A stretch of 29,600 nucleotides of DNA from Discostella pseudostelligera (Eukaryota > Bacillariophyta > Thalassiosirophyceae > Thalassiosirales > Thalassiosiraceae). Positions 11,001 to 20,703 of the stretch are shown here, in pieces. The translations under genes and the position numbers were made by a program. Numbering within the stretch: position 1 is the stretch's first letter; the number at the start of each line of letters is the position of its first letter. The notes beneath the pieces were generated by a model, which was given only the letters and a program-made list of their open reading frames with translations, did not search any database and was not told where the DNA came from. The DNA lies in assembly GCA_036940085.1 (NCBI GenBank), contig JALLBK010000182.1, positions 1 through 29,600 on the forward strand, given 5' to 3'.

Positions 11001-12225
11001 ATGTTGGAACACGCCATGTTGACCTTTATTTCACGGATGAAGTCGCGAGTGAGCGAAGTGTGTCAAGGGAAGGTAGCATTCTTGTTGCTCGAGGATAAAA
11101 GGGGAAATCCCACGCCCCTTAGTCAGCAGATGGAGTGCAGGAACTCATTCACGTTGCTTCAGCGCCTCTATAGCGACGAAGATGATGTCGATGATGCAGG
11201 GCCGGTGGAGCCTGCGACCCGCAGTGGAATTCTACCACTTGCACCATCCGGGAGCGATACCTCCCCACGCCGAACTAGTAAATTATCTAGCATGGATGGA
11301 CAGGGCGCGCAGGAAAAAGAGCTGGCACAACTTGGTATTCTCACTAAATTTACGGGACCGATGATAATTGAACGTTCTACGCTCTGCTCTGACGAAGAAC
11401 TGATGAAGGCGGCATGTTTAGCGAATAGTCTGCTTCGCGTGGCAAGTTTGCTTGACGGACAGTTGAGGAGCCGTGCAGGTGGTTGGGAGAAGTCTACGAA
11501 GATCAAGGCCATACGCGATCTGCAGAGTGCTATTAAAACGATCCGCTTTCATGGACTGCGAGTGGCTAAATTTTGCCGCATGGAGATGCTAATTCAAACG
11601 TAAGTACGACCCTCGGTGGAAACAATGTTATTGCATTTCAATCAGTTACCACGCTCATATGTTCATTTTGTTGCGCAGTGCAAATAGGATGTCGGATATT
11701 TGCAAAAGTTCAGTGCTTCAAGCCGAAGATGCGGTCCGTCTACCATCTTGTGTCAACAATCTTGGAGAGTATCTCACGGCAACGAGTGACAACCTTCGTG
11801 AGGCTGGTGGGAATGCAATCGCAGCGTTTAGCTTTTCGTACTTGGAGCAGTATATTCCATTCTTCCTCATGCATTCTGCTCGAATCGTCGCTGGCGGTTC
11901 AGAACCTGTATCAATGAATGGCATCGTTTCACTGGATAGGACAGGATCGGTTCTCTATCGTGATTTGAAGGGAGCAACAAGCTTTGAGAATTCATTCTGG
12001 GATGAAGAGGCGGCCGCAAATGCATTTGAGCAGTCGGCAGTTTTTATAAGCTTGATGGAGATCTCCATGAATGATTTGGAGTCCCATTATCAGAGCAACC
12101 GGACACAATTTTCAGATGAAGATTACCAGCTCATGTTCTCTTTCACTGGACCTCGGCGCAAAGGCGACGCAGAGCGATTCAAACTGCTGAAGAGCCAGAT
12201 GAAGGCTGACGGGAAAATCAGATGA
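8073..12225 (+). CDS. SEC8: Exocyst complex component SEC8/EXOC4
   Basis: SEC8 is a subunit of the octameric exocyst, which tethers secretory vesicles to the plasma membrane. Four exons fit: 8073-8804, 8909-10138, 10227-11599 and 11679-12225, with donors GTGAGT, GTGAGT and GTAAGT and phases 0, 0 and 2; total 1293 residues. Residues 1-110 are Pro/Ser/Asn-rich and disordered. An N-terminal helical part (about 165-240) has the heptad look of the exocyst coiled coil (QFDEAKLRVRNLRRQVRDVK). The start of exon 2 encodes SARSLRELWLKKLECEAVL and then LLAKLEILRRAPSGFDSLI, which parallels [24 protein letters not shown] of animal Sec8. The rest is alpha-helical with low-complexity inserts (Gly/Ser near 9540-9650, SPRRTSK near 11260). 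It is longer than animal Sec8 (about 970 residues) mainly because of these inserts. The exon 1 donor is the least certain, since other GT sites lie nearby. Confidence 0.82.
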
Positions 12226-12389
12226 GCACCAGGCATTATGTACGTTCGTGAATATCCTACTGCGAAGCGTTATGATAACATCAAGCATAATGATACTATT
12301 AAACAAGTAAAATGGTAAATGTACTCAGGTATGCGGACTTAATACAAAGGTATCGCTTCTATTAACTGGGAGAGGTGGGCAATTGAGAG

Positions 12390-14414
12390 CTATTTGATCG
12401 CTTGTTGGTTAAGGTCAATCTCCTTGGAGTCAATAACTCCCTTGTCATACGCCCTCATGTTCAACGCGATAGATTTTCTCTTTTTACCCGCTTGAATCTT
12501 AATGTGGTGTGACTTCAGCAACAGTAGAAAGGTGGAATGAGGATGACCTTCCATTCATGTAGAAAAGAAACAATGGACGACTGGGTATTCGTATCATGAT
12601 AGACGTACCTTTAAAATATCAGCTGCTATCTTTTTCTGATGATCGATAAGAGCTAAATGAGCATTATTCTCTCGCTCAAGAGCTTGTGCATTCTCCAGAG
12701 CTTGCTCGTCAATGTCTGCGCTTCCATCACTATCACTGTCACTGTCATGTTGGTAGGCCTCGTCTTTTGCTGCCCTCTGTTGCGCTCTCTTCAACTTTGC
12801 CTTTCTTATCTCCTCTTCCCTCCGCATTCCCTCTTTTACATCCGTGTGCAAACCATTTACTACTCCAATTGCATACGAAAGCCGAGCAGTCCGTGTTGTT
12901 GCGGCCGATTTCCTCGTCGGACATAACTTCTTCGATGGTGGTTCGTCTTGGTAGACGGATGCCATTTGTGAGCACCGCTCACCTGCAATTTTGTAAGCAT
13001 ATGCAGCAAGCTGAACATTGGCGCAGATGCCGTAGAACGTGACAGAACATTCTCCTGCAGAGTTAATATTGCCTCTAGTCACCGACTTGAATGCATCGAC
13101 ATGAAAATTCAACCTCACAGTCCCAATGAGATAATTAAGCCAGCGGGGAAGTGACGAGAGTGGCTTTCTCGACTTCTTATTGACAATTTTTACCGTCACA
13201 AGCCCCCCTTGCATCGCAGATCCATCGTCGTTATTTGTGGTAGAAAAGGAATTCAACGACCCATCCCCCCGTTCTTGCAAGAGAGCTGCTTGATCTAAAT
13301 TATATCGCTCCATGAGTCTGCGTGCAAGTTTCATAGCATTCCTTGCCTCGTGCTCGTTAGACTCGCCATGAAATCCTGTGTTGAGTAGTTTGACAATGCG
13401 TTGTTTGATGGAGCGATTACTGTCATTGTCGTTGGAGACATCATTTTCAGTAACCTGAGTGCCTCTAGCACCTGGACAAACTGGCATGTCTTTCTCATCA
13501 ATAAGTATCTCAATCAAGCAAGATGGCGAACGGTTCGATTGTCGCTTCCTCTTTCTGCCTGTCATGCCTTGTTCTACCTCGGCATCTTCGTCGTCGTCGT
13601 CGTCGTCGTCGGTGTCAACTACCTCTGCATCGTCAATCATCTTCTGAAGTTCCTCATTCTTCTTCGCCAAATAAAATTCCGTGACGTCTTCAATGTCCGA
13701 TGAATCATCACTGCTAATGCTGATGACTTCATCATTACAATGAACTCCACTACCATCAATATTATCGATTGCGGGAGAAAGTTCATCAGAGCTGCTGCAA
13801 TCTTCCAGATCAACAACTTCCGTAGAAGCCGGCGGAGACTTGCGTTCAGTACCCTTGTATTTGGAATTCTCATTATCAATGCAATCATTCTTTAGCGTAG
13901 ACGGCACCAACGAGACTGTAACTATGTTGAACTTAGTTGGAATAAGCTCCAACAAATTGACATCGCCATGCTCAATTGCAAGGGAGGACTTTTCCCAATT
14001 GTCTCCACAAAACAGAAGGAGATTATCGCCATCATTAATTTCAGATAGCTTGCTGATTATTTGCATTCTACCTTCGAAATGCAAGGTCCATTTCAGATAT
14101 AGATCGTGGAAGAGTGCTGATTTGAAAATCGAAGGTGTGCTAGGTAATGGTCGTATGCCCAAGAATGATCCGATTTGCAATAGCAGAGAGCACATGATGT
14201 ACTTGTTGTTGTCGTCTTCGACGCCGGTGCAAATGTTTTCATCGAAGGAGGTGGGGAGAGAGATATTTATGGTGATAGGCTTGATAGAAGTGACTGGTGG
14301 CAACATCTTGACTGAGACCCTCATCTCTCTTTGAGCCTTTGTAGTTGTTGGCGGCGTCGCCGCTGTGGCTGAGGAGGCGGCGGCGGCGGCGGCAGCGGAC
14401 GCCATGGTCTTCAT
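12390..14414 (-). CDS. DUF2786-domain protein with DUF7168-like C-terminal region
   Basis: Two exons, 14414-12609 and 12512-12390, joined by a GTACGT..AAG intron of 96 bp in phase 0, give 642 residues. The N-terminus has a poly-Ala run (GCC/GCG repeat), then an unassigned 200-residue region with ubiquitin-like flavour (FEGRMQIISKLSEINDGDNLLLF). An acidic poly-Asp region and a basic patch GRKRKRQ follow. Residues about 335-378 match DUF2786 (IKQRIVKLLNTGFHG, NEHEARNAMKLARRLMERY). The following region to about 540 fits the DUF7168 partner domain (LPRWLNYLIGTVRLNF; SVTFYGICANVQLAAYAYKI). The short second exon adds KAYDKG-like sequence ending IDSKEIDLNQQAIK, which resembles the conserved end of such proteins and is the main support for the intron. 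The function is unknown; these domains occur in bacterial, phage and eukaryotic proteins. Confidence 0.75.
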
Positions 14415-14749
14415 TGTGGTTGGTGTGTGGGTTTTGCTTGCTTGGTGCTTGGTGGTCAGTTAAAATGTGAAATTGAAAAGGATACTTAACGAATTTTGGA
14501 ATTGAAATTTGAAATTGGAAAAGGTACTTAACATTACTTCGACTAAAGCCTCACTTGAAGCTGCGGAAAAATGGCGGGAGGCGAGGTGCACCAAGTCGAC
14601 GATGACTTCCGCCTTCCGCCTTCCGTCAATCTCTCCACTACCTACCACTCCTACTACCAGCCTTGCTCCTTTGAATAATTAGTGTGTTGGCACATGCCGG
14701 CACTTCTTCACCTATCATCCAAAGTGAATTTGCCAAAGTTTGCCAAAGT
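14415..14749. promoter_or_regulatory. Divergent promoter region between DUF2786 gene and EF-hand gene
   Basis: The region holds an imperfect direct repeat, TGAAATTGAAAAGGATACTTAAC at 14468-14490 and TGAAATTGGAAAAGGTACTTAAC at 14510-14532, 42 bp apart. A second short duplication, TTTGCCAAAG, sits just before the EF-hand start (about 14729-14748). An open frame runs in from 14684 but begins with GTG, so the first in-frame ATG at 14750 is taken as the start. Confidence 0.45.
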
Positions 14750-16352
14750 ATGGCAAAAAAGTTGCGGTTCCGCCTCTTCCACAAAAAGAATACAGGGCCG
14801 CCGGGTGGCATTGAGGTCAAAACTGCGATCGCATCGAACAACGTAACAATCAGTAGTAGCAATGGCAGTAATAGCAAGGGTTTTATTAATGCCAACAACG
14901 ATAATGTCGCACCATTAGACGTCGCAGAAGAAGATGAAGTGTCCGCCATGACACCCGCCACGGGCATGCCACCGGATTCTCCCGATCGATTACGTAATTT
15001 GTCATCATTGCTTCGTCCTCCCTCCCAATCTACACCCACTGACACCATCAATGAGGAGGAGGAAAAAAGTGATGAAGATCGTGGTGCATTGGATCTAAAT
15101 TTTCCCGACGACGATGATGATGACATTTCGGCCATGACACCCACCTCACCCCAACGATGGGAGGGGCGTTTATGGGGTGAGGTGGGAGGAGGTGATGATG
15201 CGGAAAATAAGAAGAAGGGCAAGCAGAAATATCAGCTTCGTTGGAGGGGAGTTTCACCACGCAACATATTGCCGGGGGAAGATAGTCCGGGAGGAATCAC
15301 GGTGTATGAAGAGGATGAAGCATCGTCGTCGGGGTGGGAACGAAGACAACATCATCATAATCAACAACACCAGCAAAATGCTACACCTACAATTATTCCT
15401 GCATCAACCTCCAACCCTCTTCAAGGACGACAATCCTCATCATCATCATGGCTAACACGTACAAAATACTTTCAAAAGGCCATCGATTCCTCCTTTGAGA
15501 TGATTGATGTTGATAAATCCGGGGATGTTTCCTTGGAAGAATTGTATGCGGGTTTATTGCACATACATTTGAATATGGCGGTGTATGTCGGTCCTCCAGC
15601 GTGTAGGGTACGTTATTCGCATGCTTCGTCGTCGTTTGTATTTCTCTTCCCCTCATCATTCATGTCATTCTCACTCGCATGCATGTATCCATGTGTTCAA
15701 CATCACATTCAAGCCGGCGAGCAAGGCTTACGTCACTGAAATATTCCATCTACTCGACACGGACAATTCTGGATCATTAACAAAGGATGAATATGCAACA
15801 GTGGTGAAGATATTGTACTCGCAAGTGTTTACGAGGATTGTTATGCAGTGGAGTTTGACATTGTTGAGTGAGTTTACGTGTGGCTGTAGTGTTTTGTCAC
15901 AGTTGGCATAACTATATTCAAGCTCAACACCTTTTCGTTCGCTCTCGTTCATCTGTCACATCGTTCACCACCATTTCCTCACACTCGTCAAAACAGTTGT
16001 CCCCGTCATCACTCAGTACATTATCAAATACATCACGGTACTCTACTTCACCTCCTCGGAGTACTGGAACGACAATTGTGAATTCTTGGATCCATTGCAA
16101 AATATATGTTGGAAGGTTTGGTCATTACTACTATCTTTCACGATCGTTGAGAGGTTAGTTCAGTCATTATCTTCGATGGGAAAAATGATACCGAGCGGGA
16201 TATGGAAAACCTTACCCTTTACAATCTTGACACTCGGGCAGACATCGGTATTGCTTCCATGGGTATTGCATCGTGTCGAGAACATCTTTCGAAGAGCGGC
16301 GCAAAGCAATGCAGTGAAGAACGTAGATGAGAACCAAACGAGGAAAAAATGA
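14750..16352 (+). CDS. EF-hand pair protein with C-terminal membrane segments, unknown function
   Basis: Three exons, 14750-15607, 15714-15867 and 15997-16352 (donors GTACGT and GTGAGT; phases 0 and 1), give 455 residues. The N-terminal half is disordered, with two SAMTP motifs (residues about 65 and 125), each followed shortly by a Ser-Pro. Two canonical calcium-binding loops follow: DVDKSGDVSLEE at 253-264 and DTDNSGSLTKDE at 301-312, both with Asp/Ser/Glu at the ligand positions. The second loop lies in its own exon. After them come hydrophobic segments: FTRIVMQWSLTLL with IVPVITQYIIKYITVLYF, then VWSLLLSFTIVERLV, then LPFTILTLGQTSVLLPWVL. A Lys-rich tail ends the protein. A calcium-regulated membrane protein is the reasonable inference. 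No channel pore or transporter signature is visible, and I do not recognise the family. Confidence 0.75.
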
Positions 16353-16918
16353 TGCCGTCTGTATCGATGGATTGAATATCTCTTCAGTTGGAAAGTCGGT
16401 GCTATCTTAATGCGCTGTCTTGACAAATTTGGGAGAAGAGAGACGGAAGTAGTTGCATTGGAGAATAAAAGTCGGTCTAGTGTAATCTTTTGCCCAATCG
16501 TTGTTAAACACCTGCCTCTTTGGTTTGCGGACTGGTAGAGAATGAGTTGCTACCTCATACCTACTGTCGATCATTGATTAGCCGGCGACAGCTCCGACAT
16601 TGCATGGTCGATGGTCGCTTCCTCGTGGAAGCGCAATCGAGTCGAGTCGTCGGCCACGTGGAAGTGTGACGTGGTGGCAGGCGGCAGCATTTCAGCACGG
16701 ACATCTGGGTCTCTCCTCAACAAGTCGGTGCACGTAGGTAAGACTGAGGAATCAATACAAAAATAAAGGCGCGAGCTGTAATGGCGATATCCACAGTCCG
16801 TGCCGCAACTCCACTCATCTCATCACCGATACAGAGGTGCATCGTGCATCGGCAATAACCATGAAATCCGATCCTTCTCTAGGCATCGGACTTACCTCAC
16901 ACCAAATCCCTCCGCATT
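16353..16918. promoter_or_regulatory. Intergenic region upstream of the FMO gene
   Basis: A candidate polyadenylation signal AATAAA for the EF-hand gene lies at 16464-16469. Towards the FMO start there is CCACGTGG at 16654-16661 and TGACGTGG at 16667-16674. TGACGT is the core of CRE-type sites, which in the diatom Phaeodactylum are tied to CO2/cAMP response; applying that here is inference. An ATG at 16861 is out of frame with the FMO. Confidence 0.4.
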
Positions 16919-18607
16919 ATGGTACATCCTCGAGGCCTAGTAACCCCACTCACTGCCTTCGCCGCCGCCCTATTGTCTTCTAACAGTGTTCGAGCATTCA
17001 TTGGTAGACAATTACATTCATTCTCATCCATATCTATATCGTTCAGTACCAAGGTGTGCGCACCATCTAATACTGCCTGCCCATCGACATCATTGAAACG
17101 CACCATGCTACTTTCCAACAATCATCGTCAGGAAGTCGAACCAACTATTAAACGGATAGGCATCATCGGTGGTGGGGCCGCTGGTCTCGCCGCAGCACGT
17201 GCTTTCCTCCATGCCAATGCCAATGACGAGCATGCCCATGTTCAATTCGAAGTAACCGTCTTGGAGGCACGACCTTCCATTGGAGGTGTATGGAAATACG
17301 ACTCTCCGTCAACATCAAATCAACAACAACCAAAATCACGACCAATGTATCGCAACCTACGGACAAATCTACCCAAAGAAATAATGGCATATCGGGAATT
17401 TCCATGGGGTGGCAATGATGGCATGACGTCGAGCTACGTGACTCATGCCGATGTGCACCAATACTTGGAGAACTATGCTCATAAATTCAATTTGTTGACA
17501 TGCATACATTTTGGTTGTACGGTGACTCAGTTGAAGGTAGTGAACAAGGTGAATCATTCTACAGAGGAAGAGAAGAAGTCTGACGACTGCGAATTATGGC
17601 CGCAGATATCATTAGAATGGATAGACAACAAGTCAGGTGACAATCGATCCCATCAACAAACTTTTGATGCTGTCTGCATCTGCAACGGTCACTACGTTTT
17701 ACCTTCCAGTCCTACACTACCTGGACTTGCCAACTTCCGCGGTAAAGTTCTCCATGCAATTGAATACGATGATCCCAATGACTTTGTCGGCAAAAAAGTT
17801 CTCTGTGTTGGTGCACGTGCGTCCGGTGCAGACATATCGCGTGAGATTGGATGCGTTGCCAATATAGTCTATCTAAGTGATTCAACATGTCAGAAGATGC
17901 AATCGTTTGGGAATGTTGTGCAGATGCCACGAACACAGTCGATTGATGAGAATGGGACGATCCATTTTGCCAATGGAACGGATGACAAGTTATGGAGCGT
18001 CGACGATTTGGATACAATCATCTTCTGCTCGGGATACGACTATTCCTTCCCATTCATCAATGATGAATCGAATTTAGAACTGATGGCTACACCAGGAGAA
18101 CGTCGCGTCCGACCACTCTACGAGCAATTATGGCATGCACATCATCCGTCATTGACATTTTTGGGAATACCGCATAGTGTCGTTCCGTTTCCATTATTCG
18201 AACTTCAAGCCGCCGCTATCGTGTCGCAATGGACAAGTAAGTTTGATGATAGGAGTAGTGCTATCCATCTTCCTCCTCTGTTGGAACGAATTACGGCAGC
18301 GGATCGAGATGCAAATTCGGGTGGACCCAAATCAAAAGGACGGGTGGTGGATACGCATTATCTCGGATCATACCAATGGGACTATTGCAGAAAATTAGCA
18401 ACCATTGCAGGGATATATAATGATGCCATGGAGGATTACATCGCAACAAACCAGGCGATCTACGATCGAAGTAGTATGGAACGAAAGAGTATGCAGCCCG
18501 GTGAGCGAGACTCATACCGCGAAACTAGATTTCGCCGATTGGATGGAGAGAAATCTTATGAACTACTTTATTCAGAGGTGCAACAGGAGACAGCAGCTGG
18601 AGTATGA
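16919..18607 (+). CDS. Flavin-containing monooxygenase-like protein
   Basis: FMOs use FAD, NADPH and O2 to oxygenate soft nucleophiles (N, S), and in plants also make signalling molecules. This intronless frame of 562 residues has the FAD Rossmann motif IGIIGGGAAGLAAARAF (GGGAAG at 84-89), ending in the acidic-residue strand VTVLEARPSIGGVW. The FMO-type stretch FRGKVLHAIEYDDP lies near 273-286. The NADPH Rossmann motif is VLCVGARASGADIS near 292-305, and the FATGY-like motif reads IIFCSGYDYSFPF. The N-terminus is a hydrophobic leader (about 6-26) ending SNSVRAFIG. An Ala-Phe at a signal cleavage site resembles the diatom ASAF plastid-targeting motif, so plastid import is possible but unproven. 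The Met at residue 63 just before the FAD domain is an alternative start. The gene runs convergent with the GST, 76 bp apart. Confidence 0.88.
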   Translation: MVHPRGLVTPLTAFAAALLSSNSVRAFIGRQLHSFSSISISFSTKVCAPSNTACPSTSLKRTMLLSNNHRQEVEPTIKRIGIIGGGAAGLAAARAFLHANANDEHAHVQFEVTVLEARPSIGGVWKYDSPSTSNQQQPKSRPMYRNLRTNLPKEIMAYREFPWGGNDGMTSSYVTHADVHQYLENYAHKFNLLTCIHFGCTVTQLKVVNKVNHSTEEEKKSDDCELWPQISLEWIDNKSGDNRSHQQTFDAVCICNGHYVLPSSPTLPGLANFRGKVLHAIEYDDPNDFVGKKVLCVGARASGADISREIGCVANIVYLSDSTCQKMQSFGNVVQMPRTQSIDENGTIHFANGTDDKLWSVDDLDTIIFCSGYDYSFPFINDESNLELMATPGERRVRPLYEQLWHAHHPSLTFLGIPHSVVPFPLFELQAAAIVSQWTSKFDDRSSAIHLPPLLERITAADRDANSGGPKSKGRVVDTHYLGSYQWDYCRKLATIAGIYNDAMEDYIATNQAIYDRSSMERKSMQPGERDSYRETRFRRLDGEKSYELLYSEVQQETAAGV

Positions 18608-18683
18608 TTCACAAGACACGCGGTTCGGATGATTGTGTCTTTGGTCAAACCCTACATCCCGTTTCAATGCGACTATCGACTAC

Positions 18684-19412
18684 TCATTTGGCCGCCTTGC
18701 TAGCCTTGTAGGCCGCCACCTTGGGATGTTCTTCCACCCTAACCATCCACTCCAATATTTCAGGATACGCATCCAAGCAATCCTTCGGAACATGATCCGC
18801 GATACCCTTCCGGAAATAATTGATAGTCTGGTAGGCAGCAATGTCCGCAATAGTCAAATTCTCCCCTGTCAAGAAATTGCCACCATTCTCAGTAATCATA
18901 TTAGTGAAGTACCCCATGAAACGAGAGAGTTCCTTCTCAACAAAGCCCGTACGGAGTCTCTTCATGGTGGCATCAGCATCGGTCCATTCCTCCTTGGGCG
19001 GATGCCCGAACGCCTCGGGGAACATGGACATCAACATCATCGGACGCCATGAACGCGATAGGTCGCCAACAAGTCCCAACGCCGATTCGACACTTGTCCT
19101 GGCGACGATGTCGTGGGGGTATAGCTTCCCCTCTTCATCCGCTTCGCCAACGAGACGCAACATGGCCATGCTATCTGTCACGATGCGACCGTTGGGCAAT
19201 GTCAATTCGGGTACTTGGCCATGCTTCGTAGCCGCCTTTTTTGATGAATGCCATTCCGCGATGGGGATGGTGACATCATCGAAGGGGATGCCGACGACAG
19301 AGAGTGCTATGCGAACTGGTTCGGCAGCTCCCTCGATGGCGAAGTATTCGAGTTTGGGACGCGTAGTGCCGTCGCCGAGGAGGAGGGCACGCGCTGTATT
19401 GCTGGTGGAAGA
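18684..19412 (-). CDS. Glutathione S-transferase, 5' end lost at an N
   Basis: GSTs conjugate glutathione to electrophiles or act as peroxidases. The frame is open from the N at 19414 down to TGA at 18684 (243 codons). The N-terminal thioredoxin-like domain shows KLEYFAIEGAAEPVRIAL, whose tyrosine is in the catalytic position of sigma/alpha-type GSTs. The glutathione-site stretch GQVPELTLPNG follows, with IVTDSMAMLRLVGE in the place of the usual QS-AI-RY segment. The helical C-terminal domain has FLTGENLTIADIAAYQTINYF, containing the N-capping box typical of the family (LTIADI), and ends KVAAYKASKAAK. No in-frame ATG exists before the thioredoxin domain, so the true start, and probably a few tens of residues, lies beyond the N. 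The sequence on the other side of the N does not continue the frame in any obvious way. Confidence 0.85.
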   Translation of the reverse strand, partial: SSTSNTARALLLGDGTTRPKLEYFAIEGAAEPVRIALSVVGIPFDDVTIPIAEWHSSKKAATKHGQVPELTLPNGRIVTDSMAMLRLVGEADEEGKLYPHDIVARTSVESALGLVGDLSRSWRPMMLMSMFPEAFGHPPKEEWTDADATMKRLRTGFVEKELSRFMGYFTNMITENGGNFLTGENLTIADIAAYQTINYFRKGIADHVPKDCLDAYPEILEWMVRVEEHPKVAAYKASKAAK

Positions 19413-20703
19413 GNATGGATGGTGCCCAAAAAATTTTGCAAGGGGTTCCCCCCTACCCTAGAAATTGACAAAAGGTCCCGTAGCAATGGCGAAGTCTTTT
19501 GATGGGTGGGGGCTGCATACCATCATTGTCGACGCAAGAATGTCAGTGCCACCTGTCAAGGCATTTATTCTCCTGCCGCCCAAAGTGTTGCATCATCTCC
19601 TCCCCTGGCACCGATTCGGCTATTTAGTGGCTCAATCTGAGATCTGTCTGCATCCACTCTCGAGCAAGGAGTCGTCATAAAATCATCCATATCATCCTGG
19701 AATTGTCATTTCACCTCCCCGTTGTACGATGCGAATTCCACCAATCTGCCCTGCTGATCTCGCCCTTCCTACCCCATATTACCCCAATACTGTCGCCGAT
19801 GGCGGTTGGCATTTCATGACCAAAACAGCCAGCAGTGTAGGAGGAGCGCCGACGGAGAACCAGCCGCAGTTCATTCACACAGGAGACATAGTTGTAAAGT
19901 AGGTGCTGATGGCTATCATTGGGTGTGTTTTCATGGTCGTAGCTCCATGGGAAGTGCTGCGTAGGGGACGACGGCAGCGGCCATGGTTTGGGCGATATCG
20001 TTGGGTTTTGTGTGTGTGTGAGTTGTGGTTTGTGAGGGTGCGCGCAAAAAATCTAGTTCCAACTCACTCCATTGTGGAATTCGGTATGTCATCCATTCAA
20101 CGAGAGAGGAATCATTAGCTCAAATAGTATTCCTTCTCTCATTTCTCGTGGGCTGTATCTCAAGCCGAGAACCACACGTAACACATCATACGAGCACTAA
20201 GGGAAGTTCAACCCATAAAATAATGCCGACACAATGAGCCGCCCAATTGTTGGCTCGATCTGAGAAACTCATCTCTCAACGGCGGAACTCATACGACAGT
20301 TTCCAAATGATTTTAATTTCCCAGCCCGGAGCGGCAAATTGCCGCGCTGGACGGCAATTTACCTTCTTGGATCTTTTTGGAGGGCAAATTGCCTTCTGGT
20401 TCTGGGGCTTTCTCGAGGGGCTAATTCTACGTAGGAATAATATTGAATCACTTTCCCGCTCAAAATGTCACCTCACACATCTCAAATCATTGAGACCATG
20501 GCCATTGCCGCCGCCTCTCTCTCCACCTCGTCGTCGTAGTATTCCCCTACACGGCCATCATAGACACCCCATCGTGATCGCCATCAACCCTGCCGTCAGT
20601 TCCGTGCGATATTGTAGCCCACCGCCGCCCCTGTCGCTGTCGGCATCGATTTGAATTTTGCCATCCATCATCGCCGTCGTCGATCGTCACTGTCGCCATC
20701 GTT
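19413..20703. other. 1.3 kb without a supported gene, containing an N and repeated GGCAAATTGCC words
   Basis: A single N at 19414 marks an assembly join. A 57-codon frame from ATG 19729 ends at TAG 19902 next to a GTAGGT that could be a donor; no family is recognised and it is not called. At 20333-20393 the near-palindromic word GGCAAATTGCC appears twice, with a related GGCAATTTACC between. TTTCCCGC, an E2F consensus, follows at 20452-20459. These may belong to the promoter of the 20704 gene. The rest is unremarkable. Confidence 0.4.

Noticed and set aside
13586..13612. CGT repeat run
   Set aside because: Encodes poly-Asp of the DUF2786 protein on the minus strand; no separate feature.
14684..14749. 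Longer N-terminus of the EF-hand protein
   Set aside because: The frame there begins with GTG; the first ATG is at 14750, which is the normal choice for a nuclear eukaryotic gene.
19729..19902. 57-codon frame followed by a GTAGGT donor-like site
   Set aside because: No recognisable family, no convincing acceptor or continuing exon; too short to support alone.
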